The notes: generated from the sequence alone by a model not told the origin. A DNA stretch of 64,000 nucleotides from Pseudeuparius sepicola (GCA_963920635.1 OY987299.1:130817373-130881372), one strand, 5' to 3'. Counted from the first letter of the stretch, positions 1-11,264 are shown. Translations and numbers: made by a program.

Positions 1-841
1 GAATCAAACAATAGATCACCCAATAAAAATAAAACACCTTTATTTGCAAGTTTTTAAAGGTCATTTATATTGCATGCGAAAATAATGGTGACATAATTAA
101 AACTAATAATTATTATCAAAACACTTAAAAATATAATAGTCAACAATAATAATAAGAAATAATAATAGCAGGCGTTGAAAGCGAAAATGAGAAACGGCAA
201 ACGACAACAATAACAAAAACAGCTGAGAATGACGTTAGATGGTGCCCAACTTCAAATTAATAAAATAAATAATAGAAACAATATAATGCTTACCTTAATT
301 TTCGAAAATACAATAAGCATGCTTGCTATTGTAGATTGAGGGTGATGTAGAGAAGAGTGTGATGATATAAATAGCGTTTTACGCTAGGAATTTGGTTAAA
401 TTTAACAAAGAAAATGTATCACTTGGTCTGTATGCAATACACTATTCGGTGAATATTCATCGTAGCGCAGTTCGATTTGACCCGAAATTTCGCATTCAGT
501 ACGTTTAGCAAATGTTTACACTTATAAACTAAACAATTTTAATTTTTTAATAAAAGCACAAAAATTAAACGCAGTTTCCAACAAAGTGCAAAAATTTTCA
601 GTTCTGTTAAAAATCACCTCCTACCTAAACATGTTTGACTTTTGACGTATTCGTCTTCTTCCATTTCAGAAAATGTTAGATGTAACCCCTTTTTCTAGTA
701 ATGATCGCGGGGTTTTCGTCACTTAGCAACAATTTTAATGGGTGCGTTCATAAATATACTTTAAGTGTGACTTTACAAGAAATATTGACAGGTAATTCAA
801 ATATCATTTTGGCGGAGTTTTCAAAAATTTAACACGTAAAG
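1..841. other. 5' flank of the first gene, no gene seen
   Basis: AT-rich sequence with no convincing reading frame or RNA gene. The last 100-200 bases before 842 presumably hold the promoter and 5' leader of the gene starting there, but I see no clear TATA box or initiator. Confidence 0.5.
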
Positions 842-1486
842 ATGGTAGACTCGGATATGAGGCAAGTTTCAGGCGAGAATTTCAAGCAGATAGAGGACAT
901 AATCGACGCTAGGAAGCTACTGGGTCAATACAACGTCTACAAGCATCCAGTTTTAAATTTTGTGCGATTCAGCGATGGCAACGATAAGAAAAAACTAGAT
1001 GAAGCAAGTACGATTTCCTTCGAACCCACTACTTCTTCGAGTTATGGAAATGTGAAACACACGGATTCTGAGATAACGGTCATGAGGGTAAAGTGCGATG
1101 GTCTGATCTTCAAGAAAAGGAAAAACGGATGGGACATGCATGATATCGCCATACCAGGGGATGGTTCACATTTAGGAGAAAGCCCAAGTCTGGTAAATTT
1201 AGCCACTTTAGTAGCTCAAAACGTCCAGTGCGAGGGAGACGAATATCTGGTCCCCTTGTCTTCGTGGGATCCTTTTGTCAAACCAGAAGATATCCAGCCA
1301 GACATGAAGTGCAGCTCTGATTCCAGGGTTTTGGAGAGCGAAAAATATTGCGACTCTTGTAATAACAGCGACGAAAATAGTAATAAAAGCGACGAAATAT
1401 ACGATATTTACAGGAGGGCTAGCTGGGCGGGGAAGTTTTCGAAATTTTTGAAGAAGCACTGCAAAAAATCGAAGCCTTTAGACTGA
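842..1486 (+). CDS. Uncharacterised single-exon protein, 214 aa
   Basis: An uninterrupted frame opens with ATG after an AT-rich leader and closes with TGA; balanced codon use makes it a credible gene. I do not recognise the family. The protein is hydrophilic, with no signal peptide or membrane segment. Residues 60-150 are the best-ordered part (a KCDGLIFKKRKNGWDMHD stretch, then ATLVAQNVQCEGDEYLVPLSSWDPF). Residues 155-190 are rich in Ser, Asp, Glu and Asn with several Cys, and the tail is strongly basic (KFSKFLKKHCKKSKPLD), which could bind nucleic acid or membrane. No intron sites are needed. It could be a lineage-restricted insect gene; function unknown. Confidence 0.6.
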   Translation: MVDSDMRQVSGENFKQIEDIIDARKLLGQYNVYKHPVLNFVRFSDGNDKKKLDEASTISFEPTTSSSYGNVKHTDSEITVMRVKCDGLIFKKRKNGWDMHDIAIPGDGSHLGESPSLVNLATLVAQNVQCEGDEYLVPLSSWDPFVKPEDIQPDMKCSSDSRVLESEKYCDSCNNSDENSNKSDEIYDIYRRASWAGKFSKFLKKHCKKSKPLD

Positions 1487-1904
1487 AATGACGATTAGAA
1501 ACATAACGTATAAAAATGTATTGTACGCGGTGACGTCATCAAAAGTTACTATTCAATATTTTTACGGTACTTATGTTAAAAAACATCTAATTTGATTCCC
1601 AAAATATAGTTTTATTTCCGACTCAATAAAATAAAAAAGTAAAAAAGTTTGACTGAATAATAGTAACAGAAGATATTGGAACCAATTGGAAAATAGTATA
1701 GGTAGGTACATATAGTATACCTATATAATATATAATAATATGTTGTTGGTCCGTGTGTACAGTATCTTCAGCGAAAACTCATCCGACCTCCCCCTATTAT
1801 TGTTTCCCTATAGTTGCGTAGATAGAAAAAAAGTTTAATATAAAAGTTGCAAGGGAAAAGTATCGGGCTTTAGAAAGGTAGACGCTTGTGGTTTATAACA
1901 TCAA

Positions 1905-1955
1905 TCCTGTATATTTTTCCCTTTATATATAGCATATATATTTTCCCTTTATATA
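1905..1955. repeat. Short tandem repeat at the palindrome insertion site
   Basis: A unit of about 26 bases containing TTTTTCCCTTTATAT and TAGCATATA is repeated here. A further unit lies just outside the other end of the palindrome (about 4150-4182). The palindromic element therefore appears to have inserted into a short AT-rich tandem array. Confidence 0.55.
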
Positions 1956-2102
1956 CAGGGTGAGTCACGTCTAAAGGCAGAGCCGAAAAAACAAGGTAGA
2001 ATTCGCTAAAATAAGCACATAAGTATGCTTAATAAACATTAGCTCAAAAACGCTTGGTTCTCCATATACAGCGTGTTGAAACTTTTCGAAAATTAACATA
2101 TA

Positions 2103-3587
2103 CACTGTGTCCCGGATAAGAATGAACAGCATGGGGATATTGCAAACGGTGAGAGATAGGGCAACGGTTAAATGGGAAAAAAGTTGCGCAATTTTGAGGT
2201 CAATAAAATGGCACAAACAGATTTCTAATATCTTTTTTCGTTTTTGAGTTATTTTGAAAAAAGTAAAATTTTGCGTTTTCGATTTTATTTTTTTCTGAAG
2301 TTGCTATCACAGATAGAGAAAAAAGAAAAGCACTTTCTTGTGGCACTTTTTAACGGGCCTTAAGATGGCGTTTTTAGATTTGTTCTACAACGTTTAACGG
2401 ATTTTTTTTTGCAGATTTTGAAAGCACTTTTCATTGCAAAGACCATGATGTATGACAAGAAATATTTTTAAAATGTTCTGAGACAATTATACTGAAAATT
2501 CCTTTTTTCCATATTTTTTTTTCTAATGCGGCCCTGTATTTAATAATAAGAAGTCTAAATATTAATCAGTATTGTCAACAATTTAACTTACAACTTATCT
2601 TTCAATTGGAGAACTAAAAAAAGGACAGCACATAGGATAATAAAAAATAAATAAAAATCCTCCACCTAGAAGGCTTTGAAACAACGAAACCAATCCCTTG
2701 TCATTTGTCATAACTCCCACTGTATCATCCCATTTAGTTAACAATTTATTTCACTACAAATGGAGGGTGCTTTTTCAAATGACGACAAATTTAACATGTC
2801 AGCATGTTATATCTGGTGTCACAGAAATAGTGTAGAGGCCGAACGAATGTATTTTTGCAATAATTAATAAATGGCAAAAGTTATTGATTACGTTGGCTTA
2901 AAGCGCAAAGTGTAGCGCAATTAGGAAAAGCGAAGAATTTACTCCAAAACATAATGCGACACTGTTTGCTGTACAACAACAGAGGAAAACACTTTACCAG
3001 ACGTAGGGCCGTACAATTTAAAAATATTAAGTTTTCGAAGTAAAAATAAACTGTGAGTTAAATTGTTGTCAATACTGATTAATATTTAGACTCCTTATTA
3101 TTAAATACAGGGCCGCATTAGACAAAAATGAATGAAAAAAAAAGGAATTTTCAGTGTAATTGTCTCAAAACATTTTAAAAACATTTCGTGTCATACATCA
3201 TGGTATTTGCAATGAAAAGTGCTTTCAAAATCTACAAAAAAAAATCCAGGTCCGTATGTAAAAAAATAAAGTTGAAGATGGTTTCTCATAAACGAAACGT
3301 TGTAGAACAAATCTAAAAACGCCATCTTAAGGCCCGTTAAAAAGTGCCATAATAAAGTGTTTTTCTTTTTTCTCTATCTGTGATAACAACTTCAGAAAAA
3401 AATAAAATCGAAAACGCAAAATTTTACTTTTTTCAAAATAACTCAAAAACGAAAAAAGATATTAAAAATCTATTTGTGCCATTTTATTGACCTCAAAATT
3501 GCCCAACTTTTCCCCCATTTAACCGTTGCCCTATCTCTCACCGTTTGCAATATCCCCATGCTGTTCATTCTTATCCGGGACACAGTG
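2103..3587. mobile_element. Middle palindromic element, CACTGTGTCCCGGATAAG ends
   Basis: Starts CACTGTGTCCCGGATAAG after TA and ends with the complement, CTTATCCGGGACACAGTG, before TA at 3588-3589. The arms of roughly 480 bp are nearly identical (a CATGGGGATATTGCAAACG block, a CAAAATTTTACTTTTTTC block, a CAGGGCCGCATTAG block). The loop at about 2590-3060 has no open frame of note. It sits inside the 1956-4149 palindrome, so it arrived later. Confidence 0.75.
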
Positions 3588-3591
3588 TATA

Positions 3592-4008
3592 TTTTTTTAA
3601 TTTCTTTCGAGCCCGTTTAGGAATTCCAACCAAATTGGTACATATTATGGGTTGTCATTTTTTGCAATAATTTGGCCCTGTTCAGATGACCAGCGGCATA
3701 GATACAAATAATTTTATTTTAAATGGCAGCATAATCGCCTTGGCACTACTTTAAAAAATCCGAAATTGCGAAGAAACTGTACCAGATATAAAAAAATACC
3801 AAGAGGCGCTTTTTGTTCCAAATTGAATGGGCTATCCAAAATCGTACTAATTTTTTTACAATTATTTACAGTATAACTATTTGTATCTACGCCGCTGGTA
3901 ATCTGAACGGGGTCAAATTATTATTGCACAAAATGGCAAGCCTCCAATGCATAATGTGTACCAAATTTGGTTGGAATTAATAAATGGGCTCGAAAGAAAT
4001 TAAAAAAA
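3592..4008. mobile_element. Inner palindromic element beside the middle one
   Basis: AATTTCTTTCGAGCCCGTTT at the left is answered at the right by AATGGGCTCGAAAGAAATT. The arms continue through AACCAAATTGGTAC / GTACCAAATTTGGTT and a GGCGTAGATACAAAT block. It abuts the right end of the middle element and interrupts the right arm of the outer one: the third layer of the nest. Non-coding. Confidence 0.65.
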
Positions 4009-4615
4009 TATGTAATTTTTGGAAAAATTTCAACACGCTGTATATGGAGAACCAAGCGTTTTTGAGCTAATGCTTATTAAGCATATGTGCTTATTTTAGC
4101 GAGTTCTACCTTGTGTTTTCGGCTCTGCCTTTGGATGTGACTCACCCTGTGTATAGCATATATTTTTCCCTTTATATGTAGCAAGTTATGTGTACATAAA
4201 TTTACAAAAAATCATTTCGGAGATTGCATGAAATTACGTCGGATTTTTGATAGTTAGAGATTATCTCTTATTTACTTCAGTAAATCAAAATAATAACAAA
4301 ATGGCATCCATCATTTTTTACTTTTTCGTCTATCTATAGGATGTATAGGTAAGTATACGAGTATACTTAAAAAAAACTGATGGGAAGAAATTTTTAAAAT
4401 GTAATGCCATTTTGTTGTTATTTTGATTTATAGGTACATAAGAAATGTTTTTTTTTTGTAAATTTAGGCCCACATAACCTGCTAAAGGGAAACGCAATAA
4501 TATCAAGATGTTATATATCGTTGCAATCAGAAAAATTAGCTCTAAGCTCTACCTAAGTCCGGTCATATTTTATTCTAAAATAATTTAAAATCCATTAACA
4601 AAAATGACAAAAAGG

Positions 4616-4735
4616 AGGCAACAGCACGTGGTGTTCCCAAGCGGTCACCCATCCAAGTACTAACCACGCCCAACGCTGCTTGACTTCAGCGATCAGACGG
4701 GAGCTGGTATATTACAGCGTGGTATGGCCGTTGCC
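4616..4735 (-). rRNA. 5S ribosomal RNA gene
   Basis: Read on the minus strand, the sequence runs from GGCAACGGCCATACCACGC to CACCACGTGCTGTTGCC, about 120 nt, with the hallmarks of animal 5S rRNA: CATACCACGCTG, the box A region AGTCAAGCAGCG, and the box C region GGATGGGTGACCGCTTGGG. Terminal helix I is intact: the first bases (GGCAAC) pair with the last (GTTGCC). The usual insect pair, as I recall it, is GCCAAC/GTTGGC, so both strands have changed together. A T-run (CTCCTTTTTG) just downstream can end Pol III transcription. It is a lone copy outside any visible 5S array. It may be a dispersed functional gene; a 5S-derived SINE or pseudogene is less likely because I see no SINE-like tail. Confidence 0.85.
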
Positions 4736-5411
4736 GCTAAAATTAGCAGTTTCCCGGGAGATAAAACGTTCGATTTAACCTTGGTGTAAACGCAATCGCT
4801 CAATACATGATGCCGATATTACAATTAATATTTTCCAAAAGATTTTTTAAAGATTAGGATTAATTTTTTACTTCACTTAATAATAATAATCTCCATAGCC
4901 CTATATATTTAATTACTGAAATACCTACCTAATTGTCCCTTTTTAATTCAAGAACAAGGAAGATTATATAAGTAAGAAAATGTCATTCTATAAATAATAT
5001 AAATTAAAAACAGACATGCCTAGAAAATGTGTACCCATTTTTTTTCTAGAATCTAGAACATCAGATGATCACAAAAGTTCGTTACAGTTGTTCAGGTGTT
5101 TTGTGGACGCGACAACAAAGACCATCAAGAAGAAGTAGAGTACCGAAGCTAACTTGGTGTTTTGTGATTTTTTTGATAAAAAAAAAAACATAACCTACTT
5201 TTTTCTGCGTTGGTAAAACTTCAAAAACCAAAACGGCACGTGAAAAAAATGCTATTTTCATTTTAATCCATTTATTAGACGGATTCCCATGTCTAACGTA
5301 CGCGCTATATTCTAATTTTTAGGAAGCGTTCAGATTTCAAGGTATACTTTATTATTTTTGATAATTTACTGTTCATATGCTTCTGTCGTTTTTTAGCCCT
5401 TAGCCGGAACA
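4736..5411. other. 5S to Pigw spacer, probable Pigw promoter and leader
   Basis: No reading frame. Bases 5060-5160 (a GTTCAGGTGTTTTGTGGACG stretch) are GC-richer than their surroundings and may be the Pigw first, non-coding exon. A pyrimidine-rich TTTTTTAG at 5390-5396 just before the start codon would be a good splice acceptor for it. This is inference. Confidence 0.35.
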
Positions 5412-6743
5412 ATGATTGAGGAACCATCATTCAAAGAATTCACCATTCCCTTCAACAACGGCACCACGCCCCTAGAGACATTTTTCGTTGGTGCACCGGT
5501 GATACTTTACGTACTTCTTTCAAATTTGGTCACTTCGCTTCTGTGTACCCGGCTGACGATCAACAAACCATGCCGTTTCATCGCGGAATTTTTTTTTATA
5601 CTGATTCCATCAATCATAACTATTTGCATTCCTTCCACGCCTATCACCGTTACTCACATAGTACTTACGATAAGTTTGGCCGTGTTTATCAGACAACTTA
5701 ACATTACACACCCACAGAAAGATTCAGAGACGAAATTTAAATCTTATATCACCAATGTAAGAGCCTCGTCAAATATCGTGACCATTATTTCGATCCTAGC
5801 CGTAGATTTTGAAATATTCCCAAAACGTTTTGCAAAAACTGACGTATACGGCTTTAGTTTTATGGATTTTGGTGTGGGTCTTTTTATTTTATCAAACGGA
5901 ATCGTAGCACCTGAAATTAGAGGAGTTCCCGATTCTGTATCAAAATCCCTGAAATCTTCTGCAGTTTTATTGTTTCTCGGCGTTGCCAGATGGTTTTTCA
6001 CAAGTCGACTAAATTACAATGTTCCTGTTTCCGAATATGGTGTTCATTGGAACTTTTTTGTTACCCTCGGTGTTACAAAATTATTAACGACGTTCATTTT
6101 GAATGTGATAAACGTAAAATATATCATTATTAATGCTATAACATTGCTAATTTCTTATGAGATCATATTGGAATCAGGTCTCAAAGATTTTGTGTTTAAG
6201 GAAACCGACAGAATCAACTTCCTAGATGCAAATAAAGAAGGAATTTCCTCTATCCTAGGTTTCGTTAGTTTATACCTTTTTACTGTATATTTTATGTATC
6301 GGCTCAACAAAATTGCAAAGGACAGAGCAAAAACCATTTGCGCACTTCTCGCAACTTGTTTCTTTTGTTTAACAATTTCCCTCACACTTCATTCATATTT
6401 CCCCATATCTAGAAGGCTGGCGAATTCAGCCTACTGCGTCTGGATGCTCTTTATAGGCATTTCCAAGTTGTCCCTTTATTATTTTGTGGAAACGATCATA
6501 GAGAAAGTGTGTAATAGGCGGTTAGGAAATATTATTTATTCTCCATTGATTTTTGAAGCCGTAAACTACAATGGACTTTTATTTTTTCTCATAGGAAATG
6601 TACTGACTGGTCTCGTTAATTTCAGTATCGATCCAAGCAATATTAAAAATGATGTTGCTCTGTTTATTTTAATAGGGTATATGTTTCTGAATTGTTTGGT
6701 TGCGTGTATTTTGTATCACAGAAAAATAAGACTGAATGTCTAA
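5412..6743 (+). CDS. Pigw: PIG-W: GPI-anchor inositol acyltransferase
   Basis: A 443-residue, multi-pass membrane protein matching the PIG-W/Gwt1 family, which acylates the inositol ring of GlcN-PI in the ER early in GPI-anchor synthesis. Family landmarks visible: the N-terminal NNGTTPLE (about residues 15-22), MDFGVGLFILSNGIVAPEIR (about 150-170), VSEYGVHWNFF (about 206-216) and LDANKEGISSILGF (about 270-283). About a dozen hydrophobic helices fill the rest. Length agrees with the usual 450-500 residues. The coding part is one exon; an upstream leader exon is likely. An AATAAA polyadenylation signal lies about 12 bases after the stop. It converges on Eogt. Confidence 0.92.
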   Translation: MIEEPSFKEFTIPFNNGTTPLETFFVGAPVILYVLLSNLVTSLLCTRLTINKPCRFIAEFFFILIPSIITICIPSTPITVTHIVLTISLAVFIRQLNITHPQKDSETKFKSYITNVRASSNIVTIISILAVDFEIFPKRFAKTDVYGFSFMDFGVGLFILSNGIVAPEIRGVPDSVSKSLKSSAVLLFLGVARWFFTSRLNYNVPVSEYGVHWNFFVTLGVTKLLTTFILNVINVKYIIINAITLLISYEIILESGLKDFVFKETDRINFLDANKEGISSILGFVSLYLFTVYFMYRLNKIAKDRAKTICALLATCFFCLTISLTLHSYFPISRRLANSAYCVWMLFIGISKLSLYYFVETIIEKVCNRRLGNIIYSPLIFEAVNYNGLLFFLIGNVLTGLVNFSIDPSNIKNDVALFILIGYMFLNCLVACILYHRKIRLNV

Positions 6744-7268
6744 TTCATTGAGTAAAATAAACCAAAAGAGAAACATGCCAAATTTGACAGTCCATTGGTG
6801 CTGAAGTAGCCTGTCACTATCTATTGGGGAAAAATTGAGTTAAAACAATCCAAAATTTGACAGCTATTGTTCCTCTACAATATAATATTTTGCTCAATGA
6901 TATTATCAAGTTCTAGTCTATAAATTAATATAAGTACTGATTATGTAAAAGTATACAAAGCACTTACCTTTTTTACTTATATATATGTATATTTTTGAAA
7001 AAAAAAATCGCTTAAAATATGAAAGGTTTTTTATTAATTTAGTAAGTATAAAATTGTAAAATGCATTAAAAAGATATTTACAAAATGATACAAAATAAGA
7101 GATTCGTCATATCACTTAGGTAGATAAAAATTAAGTCACATTTTATAATACTTCTGTCATTCTCATATACACAGGGTGTCCACAAGCATGACTTGTATCT
7201 TAAAAAAATTAAGTGTGAATGGCATCTTGAAAATGTTTGACACTATTTCAAATTTGTTTTCTTAATTT
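6744..7268. other. Convergent spacer between Pigw and Eogt
   Basis: Contains the Pigw polyadenylation signal near 6756 and the minus-strand 3' end of Eogt. One unpaired CAGGGTGTCC terminus (about 7173) resembles the ends of the palindromic elements but has no mirrored partner nearby. No gene seen. Confidence 0.4.
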
Positions 7269-10200
7269 TTATAATTCATCACGAACATCACCATCGATAT
7301 TTTTTCTATCCTCTTCCGTTACAAAATCTTTAAACATGGGATGATTTTTAACATGTTGAGCTGCTTTCTTGACCAACCTGACAAACTCGTCAACATCAAA
7401 AGAATAATTCGTAAATTTCGCGTGCGCCCCTCCTTTGTGTTCTCCCTTTAAAATAACATTACAAATAATATCGGAAAAATAAACTAAAATCAAACTTACG
7501 TCGCTTTCCGATGTCAGTTTATCTGTGTCATTCCAGGTAATATATTTGGCCCCCTTGATTCGAGCCAGGTCTAAATAGCAACTGGAATCTTCGCAGTTAT
7601 ACCTACAAAAAATGTGTATAAAAAATAATAACATAATATATAGACCATCAGACAGTGACAGATTTTCCTTACCGATTTTCTCATTTATGCCTTGGAGAGG
7701 GTTGAAAGGTAAATCGATGCTGAGTCGGAAAATAGTAATTTTAAGTTTGGCCCCCGGGGAAAACATGGAAAACTCGATTTTTCAAAACAGAAAAAAAGGT
7801 ACTAATTCTCACTTATGCCATGTTCACCGTATGATTTCTTATACTATTCCGACCTCGAAAACCCAAAGGCATAAGTGTAGCGTGTGGAAAAAGGGTTGAA
7901 TTAAGAGGGTTTGGCAGATCACACAAAAAATGACTTGGTTTACTGACTCCTTCAGTTATGCCATTCGAAATGATAGATAGATAGATCGTTTATTGGTGTT
8001 AAAATACAAGAGTATTTACACAGGTCAGGAAAAAAACATGTAAATTGATATATACCATGCATATACAATACAAATTAAAAGCACTAAGAATAAAAAAAAA
8101 AACTATATAAACATGTACAATAAAATTAGTATCATAGATTGTCGTTTAAAAATTCGGAAATTGTGTAGTACGCTTTTTTAATTAATTTTCTTTTTATGGC
8201 CTTTAAAAACTTGTCGTGTACTTGAGACTGTCGGTCATAAGCCTCCGCGTTATTCCTTATATATTTTAGACACTCGTAAATATATAAACAAGGTAGTGTC
8301 ATTATGCCAAGTTCTGAGAAGTTCTGTCGAACATCGTCTCTATAACCTACACCAGTAATGTATCGTATTGCTCTTCTTTGTATTGCAAAAGCTCTACTCA
8401 CATGTGGGCTGTGACCCCAGCACAATATTGCATATTGACACACTGACTGAAAAGTGCCGTAATAAACGGCCAACAGAACATCTCTAGAGATGATGCTTTT
8501 CAGATTATATAATAGGTACGCTGATGAGTTTAGTCTACTAGGGATATATTCTATGTGCGCATGCCAGTCCAACTTAGGATCCAAAACAACGCCCAGAAAT
8601 TTAACGCTATCGTTGTTATTTGTGAGCGCCAATACATTATGCCTTAAGGTAAAAACAAGGTTTTCAGTTTTTTCTGTATTTAAAGTTAGTTTTGCTATGT
8701 CAAACCAATTTTTTGCGGCTAACTGTAATTCTTCCATTTTCTCTGTAAGCGATACCCGATCACTGGCCCTATTAATTAAAGTTGTATCGTCAGCATAAAG
8801 CACTATATTATTCTGATTACTAAATATGTTTGGAAGATCATTTATATAAATTAGGAACAGAAGAGGACCCAGTATGGAACCCTGCGGAACTCCATGGTGA
8901 ACTGTATCAACTGGCGACAGCATATTTTTATAAAAACATAGTTGTTTCCGATTGTGTAAATATGATTTGGTGAAAACTTATATCCTCACTGGCCCAAAAA
9001 TTGATTGGCAGAAGTGACGCGTGGGGAAAAATGCACTTTTGGGTCGGAATTTTTTTTTTCGTCAACTGATTTCTGCACTTATGCCTCTGAAACTATAGAA
9101 AGTTTTATTGCAATTCATTTTATCCCTGACAAAATCAGTTGACGAAAAAAAAAATTCTGATTTATTTTCCGACCCAAAAGTGCATTTTTTCCCCACGCGT
9201 CACTTCTGCCAATCAATTTTTGGGCCAGTGAGGATATAAGTTTTCACCATTTCGAACGGCATAACTGACGGGGTCAGTAAACCAAGTCATTTTTTGTGTG
9301 ATCTGCCAAACCCTTAATTCAACCCTTTTTCCACACGCTACACTTATGCCTTTGGGTTTTCGAGGTCGGAATAGTATAAGAAATAGTACGGTGAACATGG
9401 CATAAGTGAGAATTAGTACCTTTTTTCTGTTTTGAAAATCGAATTTTCCATGTTTTCCCCGGGGGCCTAACTTAAAATTACTATTTTCATTTTCCGACTC
9501 AGCATCGATTTACCTTTCAACCCTCTCCAAGGCATAAATGAGAAAATCAGTAAGGAAAATCTGTCACTGTCTGACAGTCTAATAGTGTGACAAGGTCTGT
9601 ATCATTAAGGGCCACATTTTAGTTTGTATTCATTTCTTTTTTACTTACAACTCAAACAGCACTCCCCAGGGTGGCAAAAACAACACGTGCGTCAACCCTG
9701 CTCCATGTATCCCAATAAGAACATCTGTATTCCTTGAAATTTCAAGCTGGTCTTTAAACAGTACATCCCTATTAAAAACAACCTTTTTCACTTCATATTC
9801 TTCATTATCCTCTATCGATTGTATAAGTTCATCTTCATTCAAAATCCTTCTATACTTCGTGTCTCTCGACAGTAGTGTAATCCGAATTTTTTTATCCAAT
9901 CTCTCGTGTTGTGGTATTTTCAGCCTATGCAACACATGCTTTGAAAAAGCATCGAATAATCCACTTTTCTCACAACCGTACACGATAGGCGTATTGTAGT
10001 AAAGCCCAAAAATCATTCGAGGTAGTAGAGGAAAGACTACGTTTTTAAAACAGACCGTATCCCCTCGGAAAGCTTTTAAATCGAGGATCGGATTATCTGT
10101 GAAGGCTTCCCATGTGTCTTGAAAGGCAGAACGGTATGTAAAGGTTTCCCAAATGACGATATTCACGTCCGTATGGAATGCTTCGGGGCATGAAGAGTTT

Positions 10201-11264
10201 AAGTGGATTGATGCGTATAAGTTTAAAAAATCGCAGAAGTGGTGGTACATATTAACTGCTGAAATAAAGTACTGTTGAACAAATGTGGAGGGTTAAGACT
10301 GTTTAGAATTTTCAGGCGAGTTTTGGCAAAAACTGACATTAAAATTCAACAAAATATGTCTAGGATTTCCACTATAGAATTCGTTACAATGCCAAAACCG
10401 CCAATCACAATTAAAAGCGTGAAATCAAGGTATACATACTAGCGTCTATCTTCATAATAAATGTAGGTTTATCTATAACTATATCACAGTCTCCTTCGAC
10501 TATCGGTCTACGCCCTAACCTAGTGAAGTACCTCAGCTCGGGGCCCCAACTTTGGAGAGGACTTATGTGGTCCAGCTGTGCGTCAAGTTTTTCTTTGTGT
10601 ATTTCACAATAGCCACCTATATCGCCTTCACCCAATACATCCATTTTGTATCTGAAATGTTTTTCAAACAATGACGTCAGAACGTATAGAACTAATCACA
10701 GTCTAAGTGCTCCATTAAAGAGGCAATTATAGTTTGAAAATTGATGTGCCGGGACAATTCTTAGATATATGATTTCTTGTCAACTTAGCAACCCTCTTAC
10801 CTTATTGGATCTTCTCTTGTAGCCAACTTTGTGAAATTTATCATGATATTCCTACCACGACAAAATCTCATGTGATCGGTACATTCCAACGAGCTATCGT
10901 GAGGAAATAAGGGTTCACAAAGCACCTTCATCTCCCTCAACTGTTGCTTGACGTACCCAAAATCTGCTTGAGAATAAAAAGTATTTTGCTGGTCGAACTT
11001 AGTTTTAACCCACCCTTTGTGGTCACCGGGACACGCTGGAATGGAATACTGTTTTCCCCATTTGCAGTCGTACTCGTACCCCCAACATTTGTCTTGGTTT
11101 AAGTGTTCCTTGTAGGGACATTCGTCGTCTTTTTCGCATTTTAGGGCTTGTGAAGGGAAGTTTGAAAAGTAGAATGGAAGGTGTTCCTCTGGGAGGTTTA
11201 TCGTAGAATAATTATCACAAAAAACTCGTACCGTTAGTGCTAAAATAAGGAATAAAATGCACAT
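7269..11264 (-). CDS. Eogt: EOGT: EGF-domain O-GlcNAc transferase (5 exons)
   Basis: Coding exons, in transcript order: 11264-10801, 10651-10440, 10258-9649, 7602-7500, 7445-7269. All junctions are GT-AG and the phases join cleanly, giving 521 residues, close to the usual 527. EOGT adds O-linked GlcNAc to folded EGF repeats (Notch, Dumpy) in the ER lumen. Visible: an N-terminal signal peptide (residues 1-17), a cysteine-rich N-terminal part (CWGYEYDCKWGKQ), LQSWGPELRYFTRLGRRPIV, NMYHHFCDF, the GT61-family motif HGAGLTHVLFLP (about 410-421), LYNCED across the exon 3/4 junction, and a C-terminal RDEL for ER retention. The last intron is only 54 bp. Intron 3 (7603-9648) has been enlarged by a foldback element carrying a LINE. 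Head-to-head with Hsbp1. Confidence 0.93.
7641..9581. mobile_element. Foldback element in Eogt intron 3
   Basis: Ends TAGACCATCAGACAGTGACA (left) and TGTCACTGTCTGACAGTCTA (right) are mirrored. The arms of about 450 bp can be followed in both directions through GGAGAGGGTTGAAAGG, GGAAAACATGGAAAA, ATGACTTGGTTTACTGA and GACGCGTGGGGAAAAATGCA to a short centre near 9076-9125. The left arm is split by the LINE at about 7971-8964; without it the element would be about 950 bp. The same kind of ends occur on the hairpin at 42251-42511. It would fold into a long stem in the Eogt pre-mRNA. Confidence 0.75.
7971..8964 (-). mobile_element. 5'-truncated LINE with reverse transcriptase C-half
   Basis: On the minus strand an open frame (stop at 8132; longest start 8923, but in frame to about 8960) carries the C-terminal half of a non-LTR reverse transcriptase: YLHNRKQ, GVPQGSILGPLLFLIYINDL, the catalytic YADD box, then FLGVVLDPKLDWHAHI and a C-terminal thumb. 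The 5' part is missing, as usual for target-primed insertion. The 3' untranslated part ends in a tandem GATA/TATC run at about 7971-7990. The body is open, so the insertion is fairly young. It most resembles the Jockey/CR1 group (tentative). It lies in the left arm of the foldback element. Confidence 0.82.

Larger units (their letters stand above)
1956..4149. mobile_element. Outer palindromic element, CAGGGTGAGTCACG ends
   Basis: The left end CAGGGTGAGTCACG after TA is answered at 4136-4149 by its complement ending in CACCCTG. The outer arms (1956-2102 and 4009-4149) match base for base over about 140 bp, including a GGCAGAGCCGAAAA stretch and a CAACACGCTGTATATGGAG block. They are separated by two further palindromic elements, so this is the oldest layer of a nest. 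There is no coding capacity. TA flanks and the CAGGGTG end fit a non-autonomous Tc1/mariner-type element (inference). Confidence 0.7.
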
